Origin: Leptolyngbya sp. SIO1E4
GTDB lineage: Bacteria; Cyanobacteriota; Cyanobacteriia; Phormidesmidales; Phormidesmidaceae
Reading direction: 5' to 3'
Length of the DNA stretch: 64,000 nt
NCBI GenBank assembly: GCA_010672825.2
Contig: JAAHFU020000001.1
Location: 1,426,001 to 1,490,000 of the forward strand
Shown here: in pieces, positions 51,761 to 60,817 of the stretch
Layout: the number at the start of each line of letters is the position of its first letter
Numbering within the stretch: the first letter of the stretch is position 1
The notes under the pieces: model-generated
The model's database searches: none
Told to the model about the DNA's origin: nothing
Seen by the model: the letters and a program-made list of their open reading frames with translations, nothing else
Made by a program: the position numbers and the translations under genes

Positions 51761-52246
51761 TCAACCGGGAGGCATCAGCAACTCAAACAGGCCATCCTCA
51801 ATGTCGTAACCTAACATTTGCGTCATGAATTTGAGGCGCGTGAACTGACTAATGCCTTGCTGCTGTAGCCACTGAGTCAGAGTAAAGATTTTGTGCATCA
51901 CAAAAATTTCAAGCGCTTCAGGGTTGTAACGAATCCCATCTTTAGGGCTGAACTGGTGGGGCACTAGCATAGCCACATAGCGACCGAGTTCACCGGCTTC
52001 CCAGTCGAGAATGAGCGGCAGCCACGGATATTGCGCATCTAGCCGAATAAACCACAGGCGAACCTCAGGAATTTCTGATAGCTCACGCGGATCAGTCGGC
52101 TCACGGGGAAAGTCAATGTCAAACTTGAGCCGCACCTCAGCGTCAAGAATTTTTCCTTTCTCAAGAAGGGGATTAATGACTTGCTGCGCAGGGGTCAGAT
52201 CCAGTTGGGTCAAGACATCTGCCGTAAGCGTGAGGGTTTGGGGCAT
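51761..52246 (-). CDS. CRR6-family NdhI maturation factor (DUF1817)
   Basis: A 161-residue soluble protein typical of cyanobacteria and plants (chloroplast CRR6), needed to assemble NdhI into the photosynthetic NDH-1 complex. Recognised by INPLLEKGKILDAEVRLKF, FPREPTDPRELSEIPEVRLW, YPWLPLILDWEAGELGRY and YNPEALEIFVMHKIFTL. The length is right and no motif is missing. It is convergent with the PEP-CTERM gene and divergent from wecB, so it is transcribed alone. Confidence 0.93.
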   Translation of the reverse strand: MPQTLTLTADVLTQLDLTPAQQVINPLLEKGKILDAEVRLKFDIDFPREPTDPRELSEIPEVRLWFIRLDAQYPWLPLILDWEAGELGRYVAMLVPHQFSPKDGIRYNPEALEIFVMHKIFTLTQWLQQQGISQFTRLKFMTQMLGYDIEDGLFELLMPPG

Positions 52247-52386
52247 GGGCGATCGCGTCCTATTCCATCCCTTTCATTCTGCCAGGAACCCTGAACCATC
52301 GAACCCGCCATGCCATGATAGGGAAGTTTATGGCTGCCGACGCGTTGCGTAGTGTAGCGTTCCTATTTCCTTTGATTGCGCTGGTT

Positions 52387-53529
52387 ATGTCTAATTTGCC
52401 GATCCGCATCTGCATCACCCTGGGGACTCGCCCTGAAGCGATTAAGTTAGCACCGGTTATCCGAATGTTTCAGCAGGCACCTGATTTTGACACTCAGGTT
52501 CTGTTGACCGGGCAACACCGAGAAATGGTCGCTCAGGTCATGGAGCTTTTTCAGCTGCGGGCCAATGAAGATTTAGACATCATGCAGCCTAAGCAAACCC
52601 TGACAGACATCACCTGTCGCAGCTTACAGGGCTTAGAACAGTGCTTTCAGCGCCTACAGCCCCAGTTGGTTATTGTCCAAGGAGACACAACAACCGCTTT
52701 CTCCGCTGCCCTCGCCGCCTTTTACCAGCAGATTCCTGTGGGTCATGTCGAAGCGGGACTACGCACAGATGACCTACTCAATCCGTTTCCGGAAGAAGCC
52801 AACCGTCGCCTCATCTCCCAAATTACCCGGCTGCATTTTGCCCCCACTGAAACCGCTGTGGGGCACCTCGCCAAATCCGGCGTTGTCGGGCATGTCCACC
52901 AGACCGGCAATACCGTGATTGATGCTCTGTTAACCGTGGCTGCCCAAAAGCCACCCTGCTCTATCCCTGGTCTCGACTGGGATCAATATCGCGTGTTGCT
53001 CTCTACGGTTCACCGTCGCGAAAACTGGGGTGCCCCCCTACAGGACATTGCCACTGGATTTTTGACGGTATTAGACCAGTGCCCAGATACGGCACTGCTA
53101 CTCCCCTTACACCGCAACCCCACCGTGCGCGAACCGCTAACAGCCTTACTGGGCGAGCATCCTCGCGTATTTTTGACGGAGCCTTTGGACTATGGTCAGC
53201 TGGTCGGTGCCATGCAGCGCTGCACGCTCTTACTCACTGATTCTGGGGGTCTTCAAGAGGAAGCGCCAGGGTTGGGAAAACCAGTTTTAGTGTTGCGAGA
53301 AACAACGGAACGTCCCGAGGCGATCGCCGCAGGCACGGCTAAACTCGTCGGCACCGATTCTCAAACTATCGCCCAGAATGCCCTCGCGCTGTTGAACAAT
53401 CCAGACGCCTATGAGGCAATGGCTAAAGCTGTGAATCCCTTTGGAGATGGGCAAGCCTCCCAGCGAATTCTGAAAATCGTGCGCCAGTATTTTGACCTCA
53501 ACGAGGGCAAGCAGCTTGCTCACAATTGA
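52387..53529 (+). CDS. wecB: UDP-N-acetylglucosamine 2-epimerase (non-hydrolysing)
   Basis: A 380-residue GT-B fold epimerase converting UDP-GlcNAc to UDP-ManNAc for surface polysaccharide. Motifs: ITLGTRPEAIKLAPVI, VQGDTTTAFSAALAAF, HVEAGLRTDDLLNPFPEE, HRRENWGAPL and LTDSGGLQEEAPGLGKPVLV. The ATG at 52387 gives the family start (MSNLPIRICITLG); frame-extending ATGs at 52315 and 52330 would add 19-24 unconserved residues. It has no other polysaccharide genes next to it. Confidence 0.95.
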   Translation: MSNLPIRICITLGTRPEAIKLAPVIRMFQQAPDFDTQVLLTGQHREMVAQVMELFQLRANEDLDIMQPKQTLTDITCRSLQGLEQCFQRLQPQLVIVQGDTTTAFSAALAAFYQQIPVGHVEAGLRTDDLLNPFPEEANRRLISQITRLHFAPTETAVGHLAKSGVVGHVHQTGNTVIDALLTVAAQKPPCSIPGLDWDQYRVLLSTVHRRENWGAPLQDIATGFLTVLDQCPDTALLLPLHRNPTVREPLTALLGEHPRVFLTEPLDYGQLVGAMQRCTLLLTDSGGLQEEAPGLGKPVLVLRETTERPEAIAAGTAKLVGTDSQTIAQNALALLNNPDAYEAMAKAVNPFGDGQASQRILKIVRQYFDLNEGKQLAHN

Positions 53530-53588
53530 ATTCATCCTGCAGAGCAGGAACGCCCTATTCGCCTGCGATCCTGCTCCTTAGCCACAAA

Positions 53589-54467
53589 CTAATCCCCATG
53601 AGGAAAGTACAGCACCGGATGCCAGCTTTGACGCAAAATTTCACGGGTCAAACTGGGAACCGACCAGCGCAGAAAACCGCCAATGCCCCGCGAATAGGTT
53701 GCGATCGCGCTAATGTCATATTGCTCAGCGGTGAGCATAATCTCCTCTAGAGGATCCCCTTCTCGCACGAGGGTCTCCACGGTGACCCCGAGCTGACGCA
53801 AACTGTCTCCGGCTTTATGCAAACGCTCTTCCGCCTCCTGCATCGGATTATCTCCCTGCAGTTCGCGGCGGATACTGTCATCAATCACCCATAACAGCAA
53901 ATACTTATGCTCTGCTGGGGGCGGCACTTTACGGATTTGAGCTTGCAGAACCTCTAAAAACTCATGGGAGCCTTGGCTGCCATCATAGGGAATCAGTAAA
54001 TAATGAAATAAATTACGGCATCGTAACGCCAGTTCCTGCGTCGTATAGGTCGAAATTAGCTGAGGACGCAAAATCATCATCGGGATGGGCGTTCGCTCTA
54101 CTAAGCCCATTGTGGTGCTGCCAAAGAGCTTCTCAGATAACAGATTGCGGGTCGGCATCCCCAAGAATATGACATCAGATGAGGTCTGCTGCATCTGCTT
54201 GAGGATGTTATCACTCGGCCGACCACATTCAACACAGACATCAACCGTGGCTGCCTCGGGCACGTCCTGAATGGCCTGTTGCAGACGCTGCTGAGCCGCT
54301 GCCATTGCCTCTTCATTGATGCGGGGAACGCTGCGGTCAGTTTGCACCGCAACATTATGAAAAAACGTAATCTCAGTCAGTCCCCCTTCCACTAAAGCCG
54401 CAGCCACATACCCCAAGCGATATAAACCATCTTCAAAATCTGTACTAATTAGAGCCCGCTGAAACAT
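53589..54467 (-). CDS. Universal stress protein, tandem UspA domains
   Basis: A 292-residue protein with two Usp-like domains. Domain 1 begins MFQRALISTDFEDGLYRLGY and ends with the ATP-loop-like GMPTRNLLSEKLFGSTTMGL then RTPIPMMILRP. Domain 2 begins HYLLIPYDGSQGSHEFLEVL and ends IATYSRGIGGFLRWSVPSLT. The GxxG(x9)GS/T nucleotide-binding loop is incomplete in domain 2. The role in stress is inferred from the family. The start at 54467 was preferred to 54566, which adds 33 unconserved residues. Confidence 0.9.
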   Translation of the reverse strand: MFQRALISTDFEDGLYRLGYVAAALVEGGLTEITFFHNVAVQTDRSVPRINEEAMAAAQQRLQQAIQDVPEAATVDVCVECGRPSDNILKQMQQTSSDVIFLGMPTRNLLSEKLFGSTTMGLVERTPIPMMILRPQLISTYTTQELALRCRNLFHYLLIPYDGSQGSHEFLEVLQAQIRKVPPPAEHKYLLLWVIDDSIRRELQGDNPMQEAEERLHKAGDSLRQLGVTVETLVREGDPLEEIMLTAEQYDISAIATYSRGIGGFLRWSVPSLTREILRQSWHPVLYFPHGD

Positions 54468-54800
54468 AACACCTTCGCCATTCCACGCAGCGCCAGCGCC
54501 CTTATCATGATGCATTTGAAAGCCTCTGGCAAACCCCCTCTCTGACCGCGATAACGGTACAGACAAAGTGCTCTACCTACTAAAAAGGAACAGGTCTCCC
54601 CGTTCCGTCTTTAATAAATTTTTGAATAATCGCCTCAACATAGCAGTCGAGTTTTACCGGATATCTACACCATCAAAATATTCGAAATCACCTTTATCAC
54701 CTTGGTTAAGGTAAACGCCCCAGCATCCCCAGCTCAATTCCAGCCAGAATTCAGCAAGAGAAGGAGGTCGTTTCCTCACTCATTGAGCGCAGAAAACGCC

Positions 54801-54995
54801 TCAAGCAGAGGTTGAGGAATCAATCCCCCATTCATGCTTGAGAAAATGCTTGTACATCGTCTCACGCATCATCATCTGCTCATAGAGCTTTACCAAGAAG
54901 TCTTGGGCTTGCTCTCGACTCATTTTCTGGACCTGAGTTTCAAAGGAGCGCAAGCTAAACTGCTGCTCCAGAGAAAGTTGCATCGATTCACTCAT
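54801..54995 (-). CDS. nblA: Phycobilisome degradation protein NblA
   Basis: A 64-residue NblA. The helical core LSLEQQFSLRSFETQV, MSREQAQDFLVKLYEQMMMR and MYKHFLKHEWGID is the family signature. NblA dimers bind phycobiliproteins and bring them to the Clp protease when nitrogen or sulfur is short. GGAG lies 8 bp before the ATG. A sigma-70 type promoter is seen at 55126-55155. A perfect NtcA box is not present upstream; only a poor half-match is. It shows that the organism has phycobilisomes and fits the nitrogen theme of the region. Confidence 0.95.
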   Translation of the reverse strand: MSESMQLSLEQQFSLRSFETQVQKMSREQAQDFLVKLYEQMMMRETMYKHFLKHEWGIDSSTSA

Positions 54996-55125
54996 TAGGA
55001 GACTCCAACTTGAGAAACAACATTTGAGAGAACATCAGCAGGCATCCTTAGATTAGGAAAGCCTTTTAATGATGTATATCAGTTCTTCCCAGAATGGAAA
55101 GAACTTTCCGCAGGACACTACTAGT

Positions 55126-55155
55126 ATCTTACAAAATGTAAAAAAAGTTTGACAA
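55126..55155 (-). promoter_or_regulatory. Candidate nblA promoter
   Basis: On the minus strand, TTGTCA (55155-55150), 18 bp, TAAGAT (55131-55126). The predicted leader of ~120 nt contains AGTTCTT/AAGAACT (55081-55105), a 7-bp hairpin. Confidence 0.55.
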
Positions 55156-55331
55156 ATAGGCTACAGTCCTAGCCCTGTCTGTGTCCAAAGCCTCACACTT
55201 TAGTGTGAATAGTACCCACTCCCCGATGAAACGCGATGCCTCCCTCGGTAGATTCTGCTAAGACGGGTTGAATCTGGACAAAGCAAACACCAGACCCTCT
55301 GTCGCTAGAACAGAGTCCAGAGGTTAGCCCT

Positions 55332-55504
55332 TAGGGATAATTCTATATCGAAAGGAAATTGTAGAGAGGGGTAAATGAGATGGACTTAACGGTTGGTTCC
55401 AGTTGAGGTTAGTGGAGTCAGTGAGTCATCGGAGGTTAGTCACCTCAGCAGGCATTTTCAGCAGGCATTGAGAGTATTTTTCTCTGTTGAATGCATCCGC
55501 CCTA
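55332..55504 (+). repeat. Dispersed repeat family B (MITE-like), copy 3, internally deleted
   Basis: 173 bp. Left end TAGGGATAATTC, and CGAAAGGAAATTGTAG matches copy 1. The right part ACGGTTGGTTCCAG to GTTGAATGCATCCGCCCTA matches 11444-11553. About 138 bp, including both hairpins, are missing. Flanks AGGTTAGCCCT (55321-55331) and ACATTAGCCCT (55506-55516) match at 9 of 11 positions. Confidence 0.82.
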
Positions 55505-55562
55505 GACATTAGCCCTTGCCTTGACCCAGATGGACTGAATTCCATGGCACAAGGCTGTAGTA
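55505..55562 (+). repeat. Repeat family A right half (copy 8), interrupted by family B copy 3
   Basis: TTGCCTTGACCCAGATGG, GGCACAAGGCTGTAG match the right half of family A. A diverged left half (AAAGCAAACACCAGACCC) lies at 55281-55298, on the other side of the family B insertion. Confidence 0.65.
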
Positions 55563-55643
55563 CTAATTTAGAGGCGGTAGGCAGCGCCCACCCTCCTGAA
55601 TACCAAGGCTTGTGGAGATCCGTAAAGGCTTAGCATTATTTGG

Positions 55644-56423
55644 CTAAAGCTGGCGCTCTAGCTGCAGCATGCGGCGGTACGCCAACCAACCTGTCGCGAT
55701 CATGGCACCCGCAAAAATAGCCAGGAACCAGAAATGGGGGGCGATCGCTTCAAACGCCTCGCCCACGGTTGTCACCCCTTCTAAGGCAGCAATCATGTGG
55801 TAAATCGGGTTATATTCAGCCAGAGCTAACAGCGAATCAGGAAATAGAGAGACGGGAAAAAACGCCCCTCCGAGGATCAGCAGAGGAACGCCAAAAGCCG
55901 CCACCAGTGCATTCACATCCTCAGTGCGGCGGGCAAACTGTGTCCCCAAAATGAACCCCACGCCGACATAGGCGGCAATGCTCAGCAATATAATCACGAG
56001 CGCAAGCAGATGAGAGCCTGCGAAGTCGGCACCCACACCCACAGAGATCGCCCAGACCAAACCGGTTTGAACCATCCCAATGATGCAATGGGCTAGAAAA
56101 ATTCCGAGAAAATACGAGATCCCGCTGAGGGGCGACAAAAAGAGACGCTTTAAGGTTTGTTGCTCTCGCTCTGACACCACCGTTGCCACACTCCCGCCCA
56201 GGCAACTAAAAAACAGAGCTGCCCCCACTAAGGTGGGCGGCGCCGCCTTTTGAAAGGCATCAGCCGTGGCCAACTGGTCTCCTTCTTTGAGAATCAGGCT
56301 GTTCAGCACTAACACCAGGATGGGGAAAACACTCCAAAAAATCAGGCTGCGCTGTCGCCGCCATAACTCTGTAACGATGCGATTAGCCACCGCTAACGTT
56401 TCACGAAAGAGTTTGCTTGCCAT
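55644..56423 (-). CDS. ABC-2 type transporter permease
   Basis: A 259-residue ABC-2 membrane protein with six hydrophobic segments. Characteristic stretches are LWRRQRSLIFWSVFPILVLV, SVATVVSEREQQTLKRLFLSP, and VNALVAAFGVPLLILGGAFFP, YNPIYHMIAALEG. It would export a lipid, polysaccharide or drug together with an ATPase. No ATPase gene is next to it: upstream is cruE on the other strand and downstream is repeat DNA. The start ATG at 56423 is the first in frame. Confidence 0.9.
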   Translation of the reverse strand: MASKLFRETLAVANRIVTELWRRQRSLIFWSVFPILVLVLNSLILKEGDQLATADAFQKAAPPTLVGAALFFSCLGGSVATVVSEREQQTLKRLFLSPLSGISYFLGIFLAHCIIGMVQTGLVWAISVGVGADFAGSHLLALVIILLSIAAYVGVGFILGTQFARRTEDVNALVAAFGVPLLILGGAFFPVSLFPDSLLALAEYNPIYHMIAALEGVTTVGEAFEAIAPHFWFLAIFAGAMIATGWLAYRRMLQLERQL

Positions 56424-56744
56424 AAACCATCGCGTCTCTCAAAGAGCACCCAAGAGCATTCCCGAGTGTACCGTTTAGGAAATGCCCTTTCAGCGCTAAA
56501 TCGTCATTTTTTTGCTAAGACGTGAATAAGGGCTCATCAAGTGCGAACAGCGTAAAGAATTATTAACTGCATGAAAACTAGTTCACACGCTGCGTCGTAC
56601 TTCTTAAGCACCTTACTCCCCTCGACTCGTCACAGAGGTTCCCGCTGTGCAGCGTTGCGGATGACGTTCAGCTTGTGGCGGGGCTTTCTTAGCTGAGGTC
56701 TCGAGAGCCCTTGTCGAACTGTTAGTCGAACTGTTACCGGTTAC
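56424..56744. other. Divergent gap between the ABC-2 permease and cruE
   Basis: About 320 bp with no recognised gene or regulatory motif. CGAACTGTTA occurs twice in tandem (56714-56737), just before the cruE ATG. Confidence 0.4.
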
Positions 56745-58724
56745 ATGGCCCCATCTCAACCCCCTTCTTCCTCACACCGCCTTTCTCGTCGAGCGGTGAT
56801 GCAGCTTTTTGGATTTGGCACCCTTGCCGCTGGACTCGGCTATTCACGCTTCACGAAGCCTCAACCAACGGTTCATTGCCAAGATTTCTTAACCTTGCCA
56901 CCCCACCCCAATCGCCCCCTCAAAGTCAGCATTATTGGGGGCGGCTTGGCTGGTCTGGCAGCCGCTTATGAGCTGAGTCGGCGAGGGGTACAGGTAACGT
57001 TGTTGGAGCGATCGCCCCAACTGGGCGGCAAAATTGCAAGCTGGCCCATCCAGGTGGGGAATGAGCAATTCATGATGGAACATGGTTTCCACGGCTTTTT
57101 TCCCCAGTACTACAACCTGTTTAAGCTGGTGGAAGAGCTCAACCTGCGCAAAAATTTCAAGTCCCTCAACTTTTACTCTGTGGTCTATAAGGATGGGTAT
57201 AAGCCTGAGGTGTTTTGGCCGAGCCGCTCAGCATTTCCGTGGAATGTCATCGATCTGGCGGTGTCGTCTCCGAACCGCTTTAAGTGGGGCATCAACCTGA
57301 TTAAACTCAAGCATTTACAAGTTTTTCGGGAAATCACGGGGTTTCAGAATCCCCAGAGCTTTGAGCGCTTAGACGATCTATCGGTGGCCACCTGGGTGAA
57401 AGAAGACTTTCCCCAGGGTCTTTACGATCTGTACTTTTTGCCGTTTGCCAAATCAAGCCTCAATGCACCCGATGTGATGAGCGCGGGGGAACTGATGCAG
57501 TTCTTTCACTTCTACTTTTTTGGCAATCCTGAAGGGTTAGCGTTCAACGGCACCTGCCAGGATATGGGGCGCAGCCTGGTGGATCCTATGGTTGCAGCGA
57601 TTGAACAGCAAGGGGGACAGGTAATTACAGGAGCCACCGTTAGCGGGTTACAGTGGCAGGCGGGCAAAATCACCCGCATCACTTATCACGACAGTACCGT
57701 CGCCGCCAACCCAGTCCCTTTCTGGGTGGATCACAATCCCCTGTTGAGCACCGATACAATGGGCTATTTTGGCGCAGGCGATCGCGTCTTTAGCCTCAAA
57801 CCTGGCGCTGCAGAAGCCCTATCTCTCACCTGCACTCACCAAGGCTGTACGGTGCAGCCAAGGGTGAATGCCATGGGAGAAAATACCGGCTATATTTGCC
57901 CCTGTCATGGTGCTGTCTACAGCGCTAACGGGGAAGTATTGAGCGGGCCTGCAAGGGCGAATTTGCCTCGCTATCGGGTGTTGCAGCACTCAGACAATCA
58001 GGTTCAGCTGGGGGCGATCACCTCTCCCGGCACCCCTGCCACCCCTGCCACCCCTGCCACCCCTGCCACGCTCACGGCAGATTACTACATCCTCGCTGCC
58101 GACATCCCTGGCATTAAACACCTGATAGCGCTCTCTGATGGGGAGGTAGAGGCGCAGGTAGCTGCGCAGGTCGATCAGCTGCGGGTGGCTGACCCTTTTG
58201 CAGTCGGGCGCTTCTGGTTTGATCGCGACTTTGCCTGGGAGCATAGCTGGTTTACCTCACTGTCAGGCTATCGACTGACCGATAGCATTACCCTCTATCA
58301 CCGCATTCAAGATGACTACATCGCCTGGGCCGAACGCACAGGCGGCAGCGTGGTCGAACTGCACGGCTATTGCTACAAAGAGAAGGACTTTCCGACTCAG
58401 GCAGCCTTGCTAGAGACGTTTGAGGCAGAGCTTTACGACATCGTCCCGGCGCTAAAGGGAGCCCAACTCTTACATAAGCAGTTAGTCAACCAAAAAAACT
58501 TTGCGGGGTTTCCCCCCGGCAGTTTTGCCACTCGGCCTGAAACCACCACCGCTGCCCCCAACCTCATTTTTGCGGGGGATTGGGTCAAAATGCCGTTTCC
58601 CTGCGGATTGATGGAACGGGCCGTGAGTAGCGGTTTACTGGCAGCCAACGCTATTCTGCAGCAAGAAGGGGCACAACAACGGCTGCTCTATTCGGTCAAT
58701 CCAGCAGGGGTTTTGCACCTCTAG
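56745..58724 (+). CDS. cruE: Carotenoid desaturase/methyltransferase CruE-like with inserted Rieske domain
   Basis: A 659-residue FAD-dependent oxidoreductase of the CrtU/CruE group, which turns the beta rings of carotenes into aromatic rings (synechoxanthin pathway). The FAD fold starts IIGGGLAGLAAAYELSRRG (63-81), then LGGKIASW. A Rieske 2Fe-2S domain is inserted at ~360-400: C363-T-H365-Q-G-C368 and C385-P-C-H388. The N-terminus has a twin-arginine-like stretch SRRAVMQLFGFGTLAAG. A PAT repeat linker (430-442) follows the Rieske part. The final FAD segment is NLIFAGDWVKMPFPCGLMERAVSSG. The next gene is cruH, 177 bp downstream, so the aromatic-carotenoid role is likely. Confidence 0.85.
   Translation: MAPSQPPSSSHRLSRRAVMQLFGFGTLAAGLGYSRFTKPQPTVHCQDFLTLPPHPNRPLKVSIIGGGLAGLAAAYELSRRGVQVTLLERSPQLGGKIASWPIQVGNEQFMMEHGFHGFFPQYYNLFKLVEELNLRKNFKSLNFYSVVYKDGYKPEVFWPSRSAFPWNVIDLAVSSPNRFKWGINLIKLKHLQVFREITGFQNPQSFERLDDLSVATWVKEDFPQGLYDLYFLPFAKSSLNAPDVMSAGELMQFFHFYFFGNPEGLAFNGTCQDMGRSLVDPMVAAIEQQGGQVITGATVSGLQWQAGKITRITYHDSTVAANPVPFWVDHNPLLSTDTMGYFGAGDRVFSLKPGAAEALSLTCTHQGCTVQPRVNAMGENTGYICPCHGAVYSANGEVLSGPARANLPRYRVLQHSDNQVQLGAITSPGTPATPATPATPATLTADYYILAADIPGIKHLIALSDGEVEAQVAAQVDQLRVADPFAVGRFWFDRDFAWEHSWFTSLSGYRLTDSITLYHRIQDDYIAWAERTGGSVVELHGYCYKEKDFPTQAALLETFEAELYDIVPALKGAQLLHKQLVNQKNFAGFPPGSFATRPETTTAAPNLIFAGDWVKMPFPCGLMERAVSSGLLAANAILQQEGAQQRLLYSVNPAGVLHL
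58032..58067 (+). repeat. 9-bp tandem repeat in cruE
   Basis: Four exact tandem copies of ACCCCTGCC within cruE, encoding Thr-Pro-Ala units right after the Rieske domain. In-frame copy-number change would only alter linker length. Confidence 0.9.
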
Positions 58725-58900
58725 TGGCCTACATTGCAGCCTTTCAGTCGCCTTCTATGCCCCTTTATGTGAGGTCATCCCCATTCTTGACATGAGCGCT
58801 ACCGATTGGAGAACCTCCAATGGATATATCGAGACAGGGGCGAGCTCAGCCGCATGTCTCATGCGTTTTTTGAGTCGTTGTTCCAATCTTTAAACCCACT

Positions 58901-60037
58901 ATGGCTGCCACACCTTCTCAGCCACCCCCTCTAACAGCCCCCTCTGCCACCGTTGACCCGGCGCGATCTAACACCGATGTGCGATCGCTAGGCATCAACC
59001 CCAACCACTGGTATGTCGTCGCCCGTACTGATGACGTCCAAAACCAACCGGTGGGAATTGTGCTCTGGGGGGAGGCGATCGTCCTTTTTCGCGATGCCAA
59101 CGACCACATTCAAGCCTTGGAAGACCGTTGCCCCCATCGGCAGGTGCGCCTGAGCCAAGGGAACGTCATCGAGGGTGAGCTGGAGTGCATTTACCACGGT
59201 TGGCGGTTCAATACCCTGGGGCACTGTACCCAGGTGCCCTACCTGGCAGAGAACCAAAAACTGCCCACCTGTACAATTCGCACCTATCCCGTAAAAGAGC
59301 AAGACGGGTTTATCTGGCTATATCCAGGGGATCCAGCCAGGTTAAAAGATCAGAAACTCCAACCCTTAGGCTTGCCAGAATGGGATCACCTCAATTACAT
59401 CGCCACGGTCTCCCTCATTGATGTGGCAGCTCACTACTCTTTCTTAATTGAGAATTTGATGGACATGTACCATGGTCGCCTCCATGACGACTATCAGGCC
59501 TGGGCCAACCCGGTTCTCGATCGGTTGACCACCTCAGACCAGCGAGTCGATGCCCACTACAACGCCCAGAGCTACTATCGCATCGACAAAATCTGGTCAA
59601 TTTCTCAACTTTTCTTCCCTGCCTGCCGCAGGCTACATCCTGAGGATTTGAACGTTAGCTACATCTATCCCCACTGGGTATCGACGCTGGGTCAAGACTT
59701 TAAAATCTGCTGCCTGTTTTGCCCAGTCGGGCTCACCCACACCCGCGCCTATCTGATCCACTTCACGTCATTGCAAGCTTTTCATCGCTTACATAAGCTG
59801 CCCGTACCGTTTCGCCGCTGGTTAAAAAATCGGCTTTTTGGCTCCGCTCAAACAATGCTGGATGGCCTGGTTCAGCAAGATGTGCAAATGCTGGAGCAAG
59901 AACAACACGCGTACCGGCAAAATCCCAGCTATAAAGGGCCAGAGCTGAATCGAACCCTGATTAGCGTGCAAAAGCTGATTCGTCAGCAGGCATCGCTGCC
60001 CCTCAATACCTCAAACACCCTGCTGCAACCAGACTAA
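58901..60037 (+). CDS. cruH: Rieske-type carotenoid hydroxylase, CruH-like
   Basis: A 378-residue Rieske non-heme iron oxygenase. The 2Fe-2S site is C77-P-H79 ... C96-I-Y-H99 (RCPHRQVRLSQGNVIEG, ECIYHGW). The catalytic-domain iron site fits IENLMDMYHGRLHDD, where N/D-x-x-D-M-Y-H-x4-H gives two His. By its place after cruE it probably oxidises the ring methyl groups of the aromatic carotenoid to carboxyl groups, giving synechoxanthin (CruH role in Synechococcus 7002). Its C-terminal end overlaps the convergent HAD gene by 27 bp. No signal peptide; the N-terminus is Pro/Thr-rich. Confidence 0.85.
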   Translation: MAATPSQPPPLTAPSATVDPARSNTDVRSLGINPNHWYVVARTDDVQNQPVGIVLWGEAIVLFRDANDHIQALEDRCPHRQVRLSQGNVIEGELECIYHGWRFNTLGHCTQVPYLAENQKLPTCTIRTYPVKEQDGFIWLYPGDPARLKDQKLQPLGLPEWDHLNYIATVSLIDVAAHYSFLIENLMDMYHGRLHDDYQAWANPVLDRLTTSDQRVDAHYNAQSYYRIDKIWSISQLFFPACRRLHPEDLNVSYIYPHWVSTLGQDFKICCLFCPVGLTHTRAYLIHFTSLQAFHRLHKLPVPFRRWLKNRLFGSAQTMLDGLVQQDVQMLEQEQHAYRQNPSYKGPELNRTLISVQKLIRQQASLPLNTSNTLLQPD

Positions 60038-60670
60038 AACCTCATGCAGAGAGGGAAAAATTTCCAGAGCGATCGCTTTAGATGCCGCTGTCGGTGATTG
60101 TAAATCTGGCACCATCACCGCTGACATCCCGGCTGACTGGGCCGCCTGCACCCCCGCATTCGAGTCTTCGAGCACTAGACACTGAGCCGGGGCAACCCCC
60201 AACCTCTTGGCCGCCTCTAGAAAAATATCGGGTTCGGGCTTACCCGCAGCAACCTGATCAACCGTCACCACCGTAGAAAAGCGATCGCGAATCCCCACTG
60301 CCGACAAACATAACTCCGCTTCGGGCAAGTTGCTGGAGGTGCCAACCGCTTTTGGCAGGGCTTGCTGCTCGATCCAATCCAGCAAGGCTAACAACCCCGG
60401 CTTCAGAGGGATGCCCTGAGACTGCACCAGCTGACGCCAATACAACTCCGACCTTTGGCGAAAGGTCGCTGCCGGAAAGTCTGAGCCGAAAACCGTGATA
60501 AAGGTCTCTTCTGCTTCAGTATTACTGCGCCCAACTACACTCAAGTACAGGGCATCATCCAATTCATAGCCCAGCTCACGGGCAGTCGTTTGCCAGGCCG
60601 CCTGATATAGACATTCACTATCTAGCATCAGCCCATCCATATCAAAAAGAATGGCAGCAGGTCGCATCAT
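60011..60670 (-). CDS. HAD-superfamily phosphatase, beta-PGM-like
   Basis: A 219-residue HAD protein. Motif I is ILFDMDGLMLDSE, motif II GTSSNLPE, motif III AAGKPEPDIFLEA and motif IV CLVLEDSNAGVQAA. The cap is helical as in beta-phosphoglucomutase and related sugar phosphatases. The substrate is unknown. It is tail-to-tail with cruH, overlapping by 27 bp. It is the second HAD gene in this window with such an overlap. Confidence 0.9.
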   Translation of the reverse strand: MMRPAAILFDMDGLMLDSECLYQAAWQTTARELGYELDDALYLSVVGRSNTEAEETFITVFGSDFPAATFRQRSELYWRQLVQSQGIPLKPGLLALLDWIEQQALPKAVGTSSNLPEAELCLSAVGIRDRFSTVVTVDQVAAGKPEPDIFLEAAKRLGVAPAQCLVLEDSNAGVQAAQSAGMSAVMVPDLQSPTAASKAIALEIFPSLHEVLVWLQQGV

Positions 60671-60817
60671 AAATTTCAGCGCTCGTCAGGGCAGATCAGT
60701 TCCTGAGGAGATTATCGCAGTTCACTGTAGATTGAGAAGACTACTGGCACGCCCATCGATGCCAGGCAACGTGGCAGGTAAAGCCAGACTTTACAGGGTC
60801 AACCCAGCGGAGTGCCA

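Noticed and set aside
57990-58244. Minus-strand Gly/Arg-rich frame
   Set aside because: It is the antisense reading of the 9-bp tandem repeat in cruE.
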